Assembly (NCBI RefSeq): GCF_003206155.1
Contig: NZ_PZJV01000001.1
Location: forward strand, 1,133,314-1,197,313
Direction of reading: 5' to 3'
DNA: 64,000 nucleotides
Origin: Salinicola halophilus
GTDB taxonomy: Bacteria; Pseudomonadota; Gammaproteobacteria; Pseudomonadales; Halomonadaceae
Each line of letters starts with the position of its first letter. Position 1 is the first letter of the stretch. Positions 36,780 through 44,687 of this stretch are shown piece by piece. The notes beneath the pieces are model-generated. The model worked only from the letters and a program-made list of their open reading frames with translations. It made no database searches and was not told the DNA's origin. A program made the position numbers and the translations under genes.

Positions 36780-38851
36780 GCTTCACGTCTCAACAATGCC
36801 GCAATTACCGCAAATGTCCAACCTGAATCTGACGCATCATCAATCAGTAATACCGGCTCGCCTTCACGTACATTTTGTACTGCAAAAGCCCCATCAAGGT
36901 TTTTACAACGAAAATCACTATTTTCCATCCGTTTTTGCGGTGCTGTTTCTTCTACTTTTAATACTGCTTCAACGCATTCCAAGCCAAGCTTTTTTGCTAT
37001 TAACTTAGCAAAGTCTTTGACTAACTTAGGATAGTTTTGTGATGGCACATAAGCCACCCATGTCGGCATAGGAACCGGCTGCCAACGATTGTTTATCATT
37101 GCAACACAGGCATCCGCTAGTCTAGGATCAAAAGCATGTGCTCGTTTGCCAGCAACAGCTATTTCCCCCCAGCCAGCTTCTCCCCAATGACATAATGCAG
37201 CACCTGGCTCATGGGCTAAGTCACCAAGACGAAATGGAAAATCATATACTGGGAATCTGGCCTGAGCTTGTGCGCGGCCATTACCAACTTGTTTTTTGGG
37301 CTGTATATCAATCATGGTATTGCCCAAGAAATCAACTGCTTGCTGGCCTAGTTCTTTTGGGTATTTCACATCAAATGCACTATCAGGATCGCAGTTAGCA
37401 CATTTTCCACAAGGTGCTGTAAGAGAATCATCAAGTGCGGTGGCTAACACTTGCATAAGACACTGTTCACTTCTTAGGTACGATTGAATTTCTTCCCACT
37501 CTCCAGTTTTCCTATTAGATAATCGCTGAATCATTTCTGTCGGCAAAGAGTAGCGATTAATCGTACGCTTGTATAAAGAGCCTTCCTTAACTATTGGTGT
37601 TGGGTATTCAGCTAGTAGAAACTTGAGCGCAGCCTCTATTTTCATAGGTGCAAAGTTGAGCTGTGCTTCCAGATCAGCTTTTTTAAGCCCGTCACAACTG
37701 TCTTCTTCTAGTAGAGCGAGTAAATCACGAACTAACTCTTCTTTAGGAAACGCTTCCCTAATAAAATAGTTTTGGATTTCTTCGTCTTCATCACCGGAAA
37801 GCAGTACACCATAAGCATTATTAATACTTCGGCCAGCACGGCCTACTTGTTGGTAATAGCTAACAACTGACCCCGCACTTTGATAGTGAATGACGAAGGT
37901 CAAATTACCTTTATCAAAGCCCATCCCCAGAGCTGACGTACTAACTAAAACTTTTATTTCGTCATTTAATAACTGTTGCTCTAATTGCTCACGTTTTAAC
38001 GTATTCTCTTCTTTAGTAAGCCCCGGAATTGAGCCTGCATAACCTTCTGCGGCTATATCGCAACTTCGAAGCCATGCTGCAACAAGGAAAGCGTCATTAA
38101 TAGTTGTAGCGTAAACAATACCCGTACCATCAATTTGTGGAATTGTATGGGCAAGCCAAGCCAGACGCTTCGAACGTTTATCTAGATGTATATTTTGAAG
38201 ATGAATTGATTCTCGTGTTAGTTGCCCACGCAACAAATACACCTGTTGACCTTCAACATGTAGTTGTTCTACAACATCTTCAACAACTCGCTTTGTAGCT
38301 GTTGCGGTTGTTGCTAATACTGGTGTATCAGCAATGTTCCCAAATACTCTTGAGATACGTCGGTAGTCAGGCCTAAAATCATGCCCCCAGTCTGAAATAC
38401 AATGCGCTTCATCTATAACAAAAAATCCAGGGTTAGATGGTATTAATACATTATCAATAAACTCTTGGTTAGCCAGTTGTTCAGGCGCGATAATTAATGC
38501 ATCTAAATTGCCTGCTAAAAATCGAGCTTTATTAACATTATTTTGGTCTTGACTTTGAGAAGAATTTACTGTTCCGAGCGCTACTCCATATTTGGCGGCA
38601 GATTCAATTTGGTTGCGCATTAAGGCCAATAAAGGGGAAATAATAATTGTTGGACCATAGCCTTGTTCGCGCAACATCTTAGTGGAGATGAAGTAAACCG
38701 AGCTCTTACCCCAACCAGTACGTTGGACACAGATCAATCGGCAGCGTTGATTTACAATGGCATCAACAGACTCCCACTGATGCTCATGAAAGCTAGCTGT
38801 TGGGATTCCAACCCCCTTTCTTAATAGTTCCAGCGCTCTATGCTGATTCAT
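36731..38851 (-). CDS. RecQ-type helicase fused to a ComF-like phosphoribosyltransferase domain
   Basis: 706 aa. Helicase motifs: Walker A TGWGKS (45-50), Ia ISPLLALMRNQ, II DEAHCISDWGHDFRPDY (147-163, the RecQ aromatic loop), III ATTATATK, V VLVSTSALGMGFDKG, VI YYQQVGRAGR (332-341). A RecQ zinc site follows (Cys464, 481, 484, 487). No HRDC domain follows. Instead, residues about 595-700 look like the ComF C-terminal half: VPMPTW, TAPQKRM..SDFRCKNLDGAF and the PRPP loop VLLIDDASDSGWT (667-679). ComF and DprA are both competence-linked, and here the helicase gene overlaps a DprA-like gene. I infer a DNA-conflict or defence role; the enzymatic role of the PRTase domain is unknown. Confidence 0.9.
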   Translation of the reverse strand: MNQHRALELLRKGVGIPTASFHEHQWESVDAIVNQRCRLICVQRTGWGKSSVYFISTKMLREQGYGPTIIISPLLALMRNQIESAAKYGVALGTVNSSQSQDQNNVNKARFLAGNLDALIIAPEQLANQEFIDNVLIPSNPGFFVIDEAHCISDWGHDFRPDYRRISRVFGNIADTPVLATTATATKRVVEDVVEQLHVEGQQVYLLRGQLTRESIHLQNIHLDKRSKRLAWLAHTIPQIDGTGIVYATTINDAFLVAAWLRSCDIAAEGYAGSIPGLTKEENTLKREQLEQQLLNDEIKVLVSTSALGMGFDKGNLTFVIHYQSAGSVVSYYQQVGRAGRSINNAYGVLLSGDEDEEIQNYFIREAFPKEELVRDLLALLEEDSCDGLKKADLEAQLNFAPMKIEAALKFLLAEYPTPIVKEGSLYKRTINRYSLPTEMIQRLSNRKTGEWEEIQSYLRSEQCLMQVLATALDDSLTAPCGKCANCDPDSAFDVKYPKELGQQAVDFLGNTMIDIQPKKQVGNGRAQAQARFPVYDFPFRLGDLAHEPGAALCHWGEAGWGEIAVAGKRAHAFDPRLADACVAMINNRWQPVPMPTWVAYVPSQNYPKLVKDFAKLIAKKLGLECVEAVLKVEETAPQKRMENSDFRCKNLDGAFAVQNVREGEPVLLIDDASDSGWTFAVIAALLRREACGPVFPMAAMSTKSN

Positions 38852-38920
38852 GTGTAACCCATTCTCAATTTTTAATTATTTAATGCCTATGAAAAAACTT
38901 AAGCTATCCGCACTGCCGAC

Positions 38921-38998
38921 ACATAACGCCCGCAGCTGCGGACGACTTGTAGCGACGAAGGAGCGGAAAGGCGTTCCGACAGCCTGCGCTTGTTATAC
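38921..38998 (-). repeat. attC site 3 (78 bp)
   Basis: Minus strand from GTATAACAAGCGCAGGCTG to CAGCTGCGGGCGTTATGT. The arms ATAACaaGCGCAGgCTGtCGGA and TCCGCAGCTGCGGGCGTTAT pair closely, with one or two extrahelical bases, a textbook attC pattern. It starts 2 bp past the nuclease stop codon. Confidence 0.85.
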
Positions 38999-39000
38999 AT

Positions 39001-39975
39001 CTAGGCTGCCTCTTTTAATTTGCTCACTAGCTCATTTATTGAAACGACGGAGACGTTCTCATCTTCGATGCTTCCGGTTGGAATGCCATCTTTTTTTCTT
39101 GTTACCAAAATAGCTCTATCCACTTCGCTGTTAGAAACCAAGCGGTGAAGGTAATCTATGGCCCTTCTTAGATGGTGAAGCGGAACTTGTCCTTGCCACG
39201 ACTTCGCTTCTATCGCTATTTTTTTACCGTTTGTGCTGACTAGAAAATCTGGGCGGACACCGCCTAAATTAGGCTCGATTACGAACTTAAAGCGATTTTT
39301 AACGAGTATATTGGCGATATCTGATTCAAACTCAGACGCCAGAATGCTGGATGTAACTCTTGAAGGTAAACTTTCAACTTCCTTGCTTCTTCTATACATC
39401 GTTAAGACAGTTAGCATCGCAATGCTTCCCACTAATACGCCTAGAGAGGGAAGTAGAGAATCCAACTGAAATGACTTAGATTCATAAAACGAGTACATTG
39501 TGGACGAAAGTGCCCCCAGCAGCGAGGCTGAGAGAACCATGGCAGTGAGACTTTCTTTTCTTCGTTCCTTTTCCTGCCTCAGCTGCTGAAATTCGGAAAA
39601 ACTAGGCTTGATAGGCTCCCTTTCAACCACTTCGAAATCAGCATTGATCCTACTCTCAATTTCTATCCTTTGAGAAGGAGATATCAAATCGCTATCAAAA
39701 ACTTCCGTATAGAGACTGTTTAGAATTTGCTCTTCAGATAAGAGATCATTTGGCGATACTTGAAACTCTCTCGCTTTGCCCTCGACCAGCCGAGTAATAT
39801 CCTTGTAAATGGGCGAATAATCCTCTAGAACCATTCGCCTCATTATTGTTCTCATTATTGAGCTGTTGGCATTTTTTGAACGCTCTTTCTTCGCTCCAAT
39901 GGTTTGCCTATAACCAATTACAAAAAGCACAAGGGACACGATTATCCCTAGAGCGGTTTGTATGTAGCCGTCCAT
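39001..39975 (-). CDS. Membrane-anchored PD-(D/E)xK nuclease
   Basis: 324 aa. An N-terminal membrane helix (IIVSLVLFVIGY, about 11-22), a long charged cytoplasmic segment, two further helices (about 143-162 and 173-192) and a C-terminal nuclease domain with the RPD..(11)..EAK pattern: Asp243 in GGVRPDFLV, Glu256 and Lys258 in IAIEAKSW, followed by HHLRRAIDYL. This is the restriction-endonuclease-like fold seen in Mrr/NERD-type and other defence nucleases. The stop codon touches attC site 3, so it is a single-gene cassette. Target unknown; it might act near the membrane on incoming phage DNA. Confidence 0.78.
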   Translation of the reverse strand: MDGYIQTALGIIVSLVLFVIGYRQTIGAKKERSKNANSSIMRTIMRRMVLEDYSPIYKDITRLVEGKAREFQVSPNDLLSEEQILNSLYTEVFDSDLISPSQRIEIESRINADFEVVEREPIKPSFSEFQQLRQEKERRKESLTAMVLSASLLGALSSTMYSFYESKSFQLDSLLPSLGVLVGSIAMLTVLTMYRRSKEVESLPSRVTSSILASEFESDIANILVKNRFKFVIEPNLGGVRPDFLVSTNGKKIAIEAKSWQGQVPLHHLRRAIDYLHRLVSNSEVDRAILVTRKKDGIPTGSIEDENVSVVSINELVSKLKEAA

Positions 39976-39998
39976 TCATGAATCCTTGCTCTGATTAC

Positions 39999-40068
39999 GT
40001 ATAACAGGTATTAGATTGCAGGCGCGTTTTCTCACTTGAACGAGCGTGCGCGTTTAACATTCTTATAC
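39999..40068 (-). repeat. Possible attC site 4 (70 bp, weak)
   Basis: On the minus strand GTATAAG at the start and GTTATAC at the end are the paired outer boxes (6 of 7 match after inversion), with CGCGC/GCGCG inside. Arm pairing is poor, so this may be a decayed site marking the upstream boundary of the nuclease cassette. Confidence 0.45.
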
Positions 40069-40576
40069 TGCAACCTTAACCCACTGACTCCAAAGCAAAT
40101 CCCGGCCCAAGGTGCGACATACCACTGCTAAATGAGCCTGCAGCTTGTGTCTGTGAGCCCCCGATGTGCGGCACCCGGCAGACCTCTCGAACCCTATCTG
40201 AAATACGTTTCGTATCAATCTGCCACATTCCGTTTCGCCACTCCATCCAACATCCCACGTCTTTCGTCGAGTCCGCTTCAAAACGCACCATCTAGCATCG
40301 CAATCTGAGCTCGAAAATCGCGCCACCGCCTAGCACTGACGCGGCTCAAAACCCTCTGCAGCGCGACATCAAAACCGACTTATGCAGGGATGCAATGTTC
40401 GAGCGAGGGGCAACTGGCCTTCGGCGGGTATCTCACGCGAGTAGCTCAAGAGGTCGCCGTCGCCAACTCGGCCCCGTCCGCCGCGCCACCTAAGTCCATA
40501 GCCATCCGTTATTTCAGCGCGGCGCTGGCCGGTGGCACTATCCGCGATCCTTTTGATCGACCATCGCGGAGGCGTC
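40069..40576. other. Right boundary of the cassette array
   Basis: About 500 bp in which base composition returns to that of the host. Small minus-strand frames exist (87 codons from 40326 with its stop inside attC site 4; 71 codons from 40291), but neither has a recognisable family or clear ribosome site. No integrase or attI is visible here, where an integron platform would be expected. Confidence 0.4.
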
Positions 40577-41110
40577 TTGAGAAATTATCTGGGCAAGATG
40601 AAGGGCGCGCCGGTCTCCCGGGGCACGCCGTGCTGGCGCGATGCGCTCTGGTCGTGGATCGGGGCGTTTCTGGGTATGGCGGGGGTCGGCTGGATCAGCT
40701 CGCAGTCGATCGAGGCGCATCCGCTGCTGATGGTGGGGTCGTTCGGGGCGACGTCGGTGCTGCTCTACGCGGCGCCGGAGAGCCCGCTGGCGCAGCCGCG
40801 CAACGTGCTCGGTGGTAACGTGCTGTCGGCGCTCTGTGGCTTCGCCACCTGGTCGCTGCTGGGGGATACCTGGATCGCGGCGGCGGTGGCGGTCTCCACC
40901 TCTATTCTGATCATGCAGTTGACCCACACGCTCCATCCGCCGGGCGGCGCCACGGCGCTGATCGCGGTCATCGGCTCGGGCGAGCTGCACGAACTCGGCT
41001 GGGCCTATGCGTTCTTCCCGGTCGGCGCCGGCTGCCTGCTCATGCTGGTGGTGGCGGTGCTGATCAACAATCTGGCGCGGCACCGGCGGTATCCGCAGCA
41101 CTGGCTGTGA
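40577..41110 (+). CDS. HPP-family membrane protein
   Basis: 177-aa integral membrane protein with four helices and the family signature THTLHPPGGATALIAV. Some HPP proteins transport nitrite or act with CBS domains, but this one is the membrane part only. I use the TTG start at 40577 because GGAGG lies just upstream; ATG 40598 is the alternative. An in-frame ATG at 40532 has no ribosome site. It is the first host-like gene right of the cassette array. Confidence 0.82.
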   Translation: MRNYLGKMKGAPVSRGTPCWRDALWSWIGAFLGMAGVGWISSQSIEAHPLLMVGSFGATSVLLYAAPESPLAQPRNVLGGNVLSALCGFATWSLLGDTWIAAAVAVSTSILIMQLTHTLHPPGGATALIAVIGSGELHELGWAYAFFPVGAGCLLMLVVAVLINNLARHRRYPQHWL

Positions 41111-41172
41111 GCGTGTTAGTGTCCTGTCGTCTCTCCCTCAATAGCCATCCTTTGTACTGACCCCGAGGATTT

Positions 41173-41688
41173 ATGCCCGCGACTGTCAGACAGGCGACAG
41201 AACACGACATCGACGCTCTGGCCGCCCTGAGTCGAACCACCTACACCGAGACGTTTGCCGCGCACTACTCGGCGCAGACGATGGCGCAGTACCTCGAATC
41301 CGCTTTCGATACGGCGGCGCTGGCGCGTGAACTCGCGGCGAGCCAGTCCGAATTCTGGCTGCTGGAAGTCGACGGCACTTGCGGCGGCTATCTCAAGGTC
41401 AACTGGGGCGAGGCGCAAACCGAGCGTCAGGGCGCGAACGCGCTGGAGATCGAGCGCATCTACCTGCTCGCGTCGCTGCAGGGGCAAGGCTACGGCAGAA
41501 CGCTTTACGACAAGGCGCTGGCCATCGCCGAGCGCCGCGAGGTCGACCTCGTCTGGCTGGGGGTGTGGGAGAACAACTTCGCCGCAATCGCGTTCTACCA
41601 AAAGCTTGGTTTCGTGATCGACGGCGTTCATGAATTCCGCATGGGTGACGTGGTGGATAACGACTACCTCATGAAGCGCCACCTCTGA
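41173..41688 (+). CDS. GNAT-family N-acetyltransferase (PaiA-like)
   Basis: 171 aa, acetyl-CoA dependent. GNAT core: motif with EIERIYLLASLQGQGYGRTLYDKAL, the acetyl-CoA-binding Q/R-x-x-G-x-G/A loop (QGQGYGRT), and ENNFAAIAFYQKLGF near the end. The N-terminal VRQATEHDIDALAALSRTTYTETFAAHYS is typical of PaiA/spermidine acetyltransferase-like members. Substrate not determinable. GAGG lies just before the ATG. Confidence 0.88.
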   Translation: MPATVRQATEHDIDALAALSRTTYTETFAAHYSAQTMAQYLESAFDTAALARELAASQSEFWLLEVDGTCGGYLKVNWGEAQTERQGANALEIERIYLLASLQGQGYGRTLYDKALAIAERREVDLVWLGVWENNFAAIAFYQKLGFVIDGVHEFRMGDVVDNDYLMKRHL

Positions 41689-41870
41689 TCGCCCGACGCC
41701 CCTGGCGTCAGCCGAGAACGCCCCCAGCCGAACGCTTACCCAGCCGAGCACTCGCCAGGCCGAGAGCAAACCTGCCTGCGATGCCGAACGCCGGTCTCTG
41801 CCTCGGCGTCTACCCTTCCCCGTCATTTCGGGCTAGTTTCGGGGTTTCCCTTGGAAGCCTCGAGCCTCTC

Positions 41871-42764
41871 ATGCCACTGATCGACCGCCGTAAACTGTTG
41901 ACCGCGACCGCGCTGCTCCCGCTGGCGCTGACCCTACGACCCGCCTTCGCCAACCCGACGAGTGCCACGAGCAGCGGCGACCTCGAGCGCGAGCTGGCAG
42001 CGCTGGAGCGACGCCACGGCGGTCGCGTGGGAGTAGCGCTGATGAATGTCGCCACCGGCGCGGTCGCGAGCCACCGCGGCGACGAGCGCTTTCTGTTCAA
42101 CAGCACGGGCAAGGTTTTCATGGTGGCGGCGGTGCTGGCGCGGGTCGACAGCGGCGAGGAGTCGCTGGATCGGCGTATCGAGATCGAAGCGTCGGATATC
42201 GGCGAGTGGGCGCCCATCACCGAGCAGCATATCGGCAGCCCGGGCATGACGGTGGCCGCGCTGTGCCAGGCGGCGATGGCCTGGAGTGACAACACCGCCG
42301 CCAACAAACTGATCGAGAGCGTCGGCGGTCCGGAGCCCATCACCGCTTACCTGCGTAGTGTCGGCGACGACACCACGCGGCTCGACCGCTGGGAACCCGA
42401 ACTCAACGCGCATGATCATGAAGGTGACGAGCGCGACACCACCACGCCGCTGGCGATGATGCAGACGCTCAACACGCTGCTGCTGGGGGAGGCGCTCTCG
42501 CCGGCCTCGCGCCATCAGCTCGCCGCCTGGATGATCGCGGGCAAGACCGGTGACGCTCGCCTGCGGGCGGGCATGCCGGCTGGCTGGCTGATCGGCGAGA
42601 AGACCGGCACCAGCAGCGCGGGCAACGCCAACGATATCGGCATCGCCTGGCCGGGGGATCGCGGGGCGGTGATCGCCGTGGCCTACACCTACCTGCCGGA
42701 GGCCAGCAAGACGCAGCGTGACGAGGTGGTCGCGGAGATCGGCCGGCTCGCCGCGGCCGTTTGA
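41871..42764 (+). CDS. Class A beta-lactamase with twin-arginine-type signal
   Basis: Periplasmic serine beta-lactamase, 297 aa from ATG 41871. Active-site motifs are intact: Ser78-x-x-Lys81 (NSTGKV), SDN 139-141, Glu175-x-x-Leu-Asn (EPELN) and KTG 244-246. The signal begins IDRRKLLTATALLPLALTL, close to the Tat motif, with probable cleavage after AFA (28). A frame extension to 41781 lacks signal features. Host-like GC content and no flanking mobile element suggest an intrinsic chromosomal enzyme. No ampR-like regulator is adjacent. Spectrum cannot be read from the sequence. Confidence 0.93.
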   Translation: MPLIDRRKLLTATALLPLALTLRPAFANPTSATSSGDLERELAALERRHGGRVGVALMNVATGAVASHRGDERFLFNSTGKVFMVAAVLARVDSGEESLDRRIEIEASDIGEWAPITEQHIGSPGMTVAALCQAAMAWSDNTAANKLIESVGGPEPITAYLRSVGDDTTRLDRWEPELNAHDHEGDERDTTTPLAMMQTLNTLLLGEALSPASRHQLAAWMIAGKTGDARLRAGMPAGWLIGEKTGTSSAGNANDIGIAWPGDRGAVIAVAYTYLPEASKTQRDEVVAEIGRLAAAV

Positions 42765-42868
42765 ACCACCGCACGCCGGGACGAACGTCGCCCGGCTGAA
42801 CGTCGCCGGGTGTGCTGTCATCGCCATGGGCACTTCGTTGCCCAGGCACGCTTTCCAAGGAGGCTATC

Positions 42869-43507
42869 GTGGTTTCGATCTACATCTTGACCTGGCTCGG
42901 TGTGATGGCGGCGCAGGCAGCGCCCGGGCCGAACCTCGCCGCCGTCGCTTCCGTGGGGTTGGCCCAGGGGCGGCGGCCGGCGCTCTTCGTGGTGACGGGC
43001 GTCGCCTCCGGCATGCTGGTGTGGTCGCTCGCCACGGCGCTGGGCCTTGGCGCGCTCATTCAGGCGTTTCCGTCGTCGCTTCTGCTGCTGAAGCTGCTCG
43101 GCGGCGGGTATCTGCTCTATCTCGCGATCAAGGCGGCGCGGGCGACGCTGCGTGCCGGCGCCAGCTCGGCCTTCATGCCGGAGGCTCGGATCTTCAGCGA
43201 CGGCGAGGCCTGGCGTCGCGGCTTCTGGGTGCTGCTCACCAATCCCAAGGCGGCGCTGATGTGGACGGCGGTGGCCGCCTTCCTGTTCGGCAAGGGGTTG
43301 AGCGGGCTTCAGGTCTTCGCCTTCGGCCCGCTGGGGGCGCTCTCGGGCCTTGCCATCTACGGCGGCTACGCCTGGCTCTTCTCGACCGGCGTGGCGGTAC
43401 GCGGCTACGCCCGCGCCGGGCGCTGGTTCGAGGGCGTCTTCGCGGCGTCGTTCGGCGTCATGGGGGCGAGTCTGGTGTGCTCCGGCCTGCGCGAAGTACA
43501 GCGGTAG
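42869..43507 (+). CDS. LysE-family exporter 1
   Basis: 212-aa amino-acid exporter, six helices. GTG 42869 with AAGGAGG 5 bp upstream; it begins VVSIYILTWLGVMAAQAAPGPNLAAVASVGLAQG, where APGPN is the family's PGP motif, and carries WVLLTNPKAALMWTAV as the second signature. It is followed 85 bp later by a second exporter of the same family, probably in one transcript. Confidence 0.9.
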   Translation: MVSIYILTWLGVMAAQAAPGPNLAAVASVGLAQGRRPALFVVTGVASGMLVWSLATALGLGALIQAFPSSLLLLKLLGGGYLLYLAIKAARATLRAGASSAFMPEARIFSDGEAWRRGFWVLLTNPKAALMWTAVAAFLFGKGLSGLQVFAFGPLGALSGLAIYGGYAWLFSTGVAVRGYARAGRWFEGVFAASFGVMGASLVCSGLREVQR

Positions 43508-43592
43508 CCGAATCGACGCAATCCGCCTGAGCGGCCACCTGGGTGGCCCACCCCGAATCCCACTGAACGCCTTTGAATAACAGGAATCCCCG

Positions 43593-44228
43593 ATGGACCT
43601 CGCTGTCTGGCTCACCTATCTCGGCGTCATCACCGCGCTGATTCTGTTTCCCGGGCCGGTGGCCCTGCTCTGCATGAGTCACGGGCTGCGCCACGGTCGC
43701 CGCCGGGCGCTGGCGACGGTGGTGGGCGGCGCGCTGGCATCACTGGCGCTGATGGCGCTGTCGTCACTGGGGCTGGGGGCGATTCTTGCCACCTCGGAAA
43801 CCGCCTTCGTCGTGCTGAAGGCGGTGGGCGCAGCCTATCTGATCTACCTTGGCGTGCAGGCGTGGCGGGCACCCGCCGAGCCGATGGCTGCGCCCGGCAC
43901 GGCAGAAGAGACCTCGACAGACCTTCGCGCCACCCGGCGACTGTTCGCCAAGGGCTTCACCGTGGGGATCAGCAACCCCAAGGATCTGCTGTTCTTCGGC
44001 GCCCTCTTTCCCAACTTCATCGACCTGAGCCAGCCGCAGTGGTCGCAGTTCGCGATACTGGCGCTGACGTGGCTCGCGGTGGATCTGGCGACGATGACCA
44101 CCTACGCCTCGCTCGGCTCGACGGTGAGCCGCTGGTTCGGCACCTCGCGCCGCGTGCGCCTCTTCAACCGCACCACCGGCGGGCTGTTCGTGGCCGCCGG
44201 TGGGGCGCTTGCCGCGTCACACCGGTGA
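43593..44228 (+). CDS. LysE/RhtB-family exporter 2
   Basis: 211-aa exporter with six helices: MDLAVWLTYLGVITALILFPGPVALLCMSHGLRHG and the second signature GFTVGISNPKDLLFFGALFP. The insert between helices 3 and 4 carries a longer acidic linker (APGTAEETSTDL). It lies downstream of another family member and was perhaps produced by duplication; the two proteins are clearly diverged. Confidence 0.9.
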   Translation: MDLAVWLTYLGVITALILFPGPVALLCMSHGLRHGRRRALATVVGGALASLALMALSSLGLGAILATSETAFVVLKAVGAAYLIYLGVQAWRAPAEPMAAPGTAEETSTDLRATRRLFAKGFTVGISNPKDLLFFGALFPNFIDLSQPQWSQFAILALTWLAVDLATMTTYASLGSTVSRWFGTSRRVRLFNRTTGGLFVAAGGALAASHR

Positions 44229-44477
44229 TGATTTCGCCGCTCGCCAGGTAGCGAGATAGGCCGATCGAGGTGAGACAAGCCCACGAGACGACGAAAGAGG
44301 CGGTCTAACGGGACACCGAGATCGGCAGCCGCACCTGACGGGCGAATTCGAGACGCACGGAATCGCTCGTGCCGATGATGGCCGAGGGTATCGTGAAAAA
44401 CTTGGGCGAGTGAGTCGAGACAGCGCAGTGATCAGAAGGGAGCGTGCGCGAGGTCGGAAACGACCGTAGGAAAGGAA

Positions 44478-44554
44478 TGGCGCCCGAGGCAGGACTCGAA
44501 CCTGCAACCCACGGCTTCGAAGGCCGTTGCTCTATCCAGTTGAGCCACTCGGGC
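44478..44554 (-). tRNA. tRNA-Arg (anticodon TCG)
   Basis: 77 nt including an encoded CCA. Acceptor stem GCCCGAG/CTCGGGC, D-arm GGCTCAACTGGATAGAGC, anticodon arm ACGGC-CTTCGAA-GCCGT with anticodon TCG (codon CGA and, if modified, other CGN), T-arm GCAGG-TTCGAGT-CCTGC, discriminator G. A normal cloverleaf. No integrase or duplicated 3' end was seen beside it. Confidence 0.95.
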
Positions 44555-44687
44555 GCACGGCGCAAACGATAACATCGTTGAGGGCTTCGGCGCGAGGGCA
44601 AATCGCGTCGAAACGCGCATCGATGGTCCGGGAAATCGCTGTTCCGATTCACCTTTCCACCGATGCGCCGGCGCGAACAACGGGATA

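Larger units (their letters stand above)
34517..40068 (-). mobile_element. Integron gene-cassette array without integrase (CALIN-like)
   Basis: An AT-rich block in a GC-rich chromosome. All genes are on the minus strand, separated by attC-like sites in the same orientation (34517-34574, 35600-35681, 38921-38998, and a weaker one at 39999-40068). Cassettes in order of transcription: membrane nuclease, RecQ-PRTase plus DprA-like, split abortive-infection-like gene. Stops sit on or next to attC arms, the tight packing expected of cassettes. No tyrosine recombinase of the IntI type and no attI are visible in the window, hence the CALIN label. Individual attC calls rest on core boxes and arm pairing that I compared by eye. 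Confidence 0.78.

Noticed and set aside
40063-40326. 87-codon frame whose stop lies in attC site 4
   Set aside because: It would fit a small cassette gene, but it has no recognisable family, no ribosome site and no matching upstream attC; kept only as a note in the boundary entry.
44478-44554. tRNA-Arg as an island attachment site
   Set aside because: No duplicated tRNA 3' end or integrase seen nearby; the AT-rich island ends 4 kb away.
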